NCBI RefSeq assembly: GCF_003697845.1
Contig: NZ_RDQE01000007.1
Coordinates: 53,485 to 117,484 of the forward strand
Source of the DNA: Halobellus captivus
GTDB taxonomy: Archaea; Halobacteriota; Halobacteria; Halobacteriales; Haloferacaceae
DNA: 64,000 bases
Direction of reading: 5' to 3'
Below, piece by piece: positions 63,797-64,000 of the stretch. Position 1 is the first letter of the stretch. Every line of letters begins with the position of its first letter. The position numbers and the translations under genes were made by a program. The notes under the pieces were generated by a model. That model was not told the origin of the DNA and did no database searches. It saw only the letters and a program-made list of their open reading frames with translations.

Positions 63797-64000
63797 ATGT
63801 ACCTCGGAATCGACGTCCACAAACGGTACGCACAGGTGGCAGTAATGGATGAGGCTGGGAAGATCGTCGAAGAGGTTCGCGTCGAAAACGCGAACCTCGA
63901 CGACCTCGCCCAGCGGTACGCCGGCGCACAAGCCGTGCTTGAGGCGACCTCCAACTACTACCACATCCACGATACGCTGTCCGAGCACTTGGATGTGACC
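63797..64000 (+). CDS. IS110-family transposase/recombinase, N-terminal part
   Basis: 68 codons from the ATG at 63797 to the edge of the window, no stop. MYLGIDVHKRYAQVAVMDEAGKIVEEV is the RuvC-like start of IS110 DEDD transposases with the first Asp in GIDVHK. The Glu in VLEATSNYY (about residue 49) is the second conserved acidic site. The remaining acidic residues and the C-terminal serine-containing domain lie outside the window. Confidence 0.9.
   Translation, partial: MYLGIDVHKRYAQVAVMDEAGKIVEEVRVENANLDDLAQRYAGAQAVLEATSNYYHIHDTLSEHLDVT

Larger units (their letters stand above)
63555..64000 (+). mobile_element. Left end of an IS110-family element, cut by window edge
   Basis: A noncoding left end of about 240 nt precedes an IS110 transposase start at 63797. 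The left boundary is set only roughly, near three copies of a gttgact-type heptamer at 63556-63562, 63570-63576 and 63666-63672. IS110-family elements lack long inverted repeats, so the border cannot be read directly. The element continues beyond the window. Confidence 0.6.

Overview
The window is haloarchaeal chromosomal DNA. Its core is GC-rich and strongly biased to G/C at third codon positions. The proteins are acidic, most promoters are TATA boxes about 26-30 nt upstream of leaderless ATG/GTG starts, and the gene content (Orc1/Cdc6, TrmG10-type methyltransferase, CbiE, DUF1931 histone-fold protein, class Ic-like ribonucleotide reductase) is archaeal. A Halorubrum-like organism is a reasonable guess, but nothing here proves the genus.

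Layout. (1) Positions 1 to about 20,600 are an accessory island of lower GC. It holds five tyrosine-recombinase homologues (4776-5774, 9127-9744, 12845-13633, 16079-16762, 19215-20519), two complete IS4/ISH8-type insertion sequences with intact 10-bp target duplications, two HTH-led two-gene operons (5805-6810 and 6967-8750), several zinc-ribbon proteins, and an unusual 762-aa protein joining a PLD nuclease half to an SF3-type helicase half (2313-4601). One IS has split a zinc-ribbon/GNAT gene, which can be rebuilt exactly. (2) Positions 20,789 to 59,389 are mostly core chromosome: an AddA/AddB-like helicase-nuclease pair, DsrE protein, cbiE, a VOC/hydrolase operon, a membrane protein with five DUF1508 repeats, ligA, an ABC exporter, a quinoprotein dehydrogenase, an O-acetylhomoserine sulfhydrylase-type enzyme, an SPFH protein, nrdB-nrdA, uvrB, hisG, a GIY-YIG protein, larB, rpiA, orc1/cdc6, a tRNA methyltransferase and an FAA hydrolase. 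(3) Positions 59,390 to 64,000 are AT-rich accessory DNA with a universal stress protein, a transposase remnant, an MBL-fold hydrolase, an SLC13-type transporter and the left end of an IS110-family element that runs off the window.

How it works together. The left island looks like stacked integrated replicons: recombinases, a replication-type helicase, regulators with possible toxin-antitoxin behaviour and IS damage. The core block combines DNA repair and replication (AddAB-like, LigA, UvrB, Orc1, RNR) with metabolism. Points most worth follow-up are the PLD-SF3 fusion and its neighbours, the structured left end of the IS110 element (possible bridge RNA), the recombinase homologue that has lost its catalytic tyrosine and ends in a zinc ribbon, and the HTH-nucleotidyltransferase pair. 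No CRISPR array, rRNA gene or convincing tRNA gene was seen.
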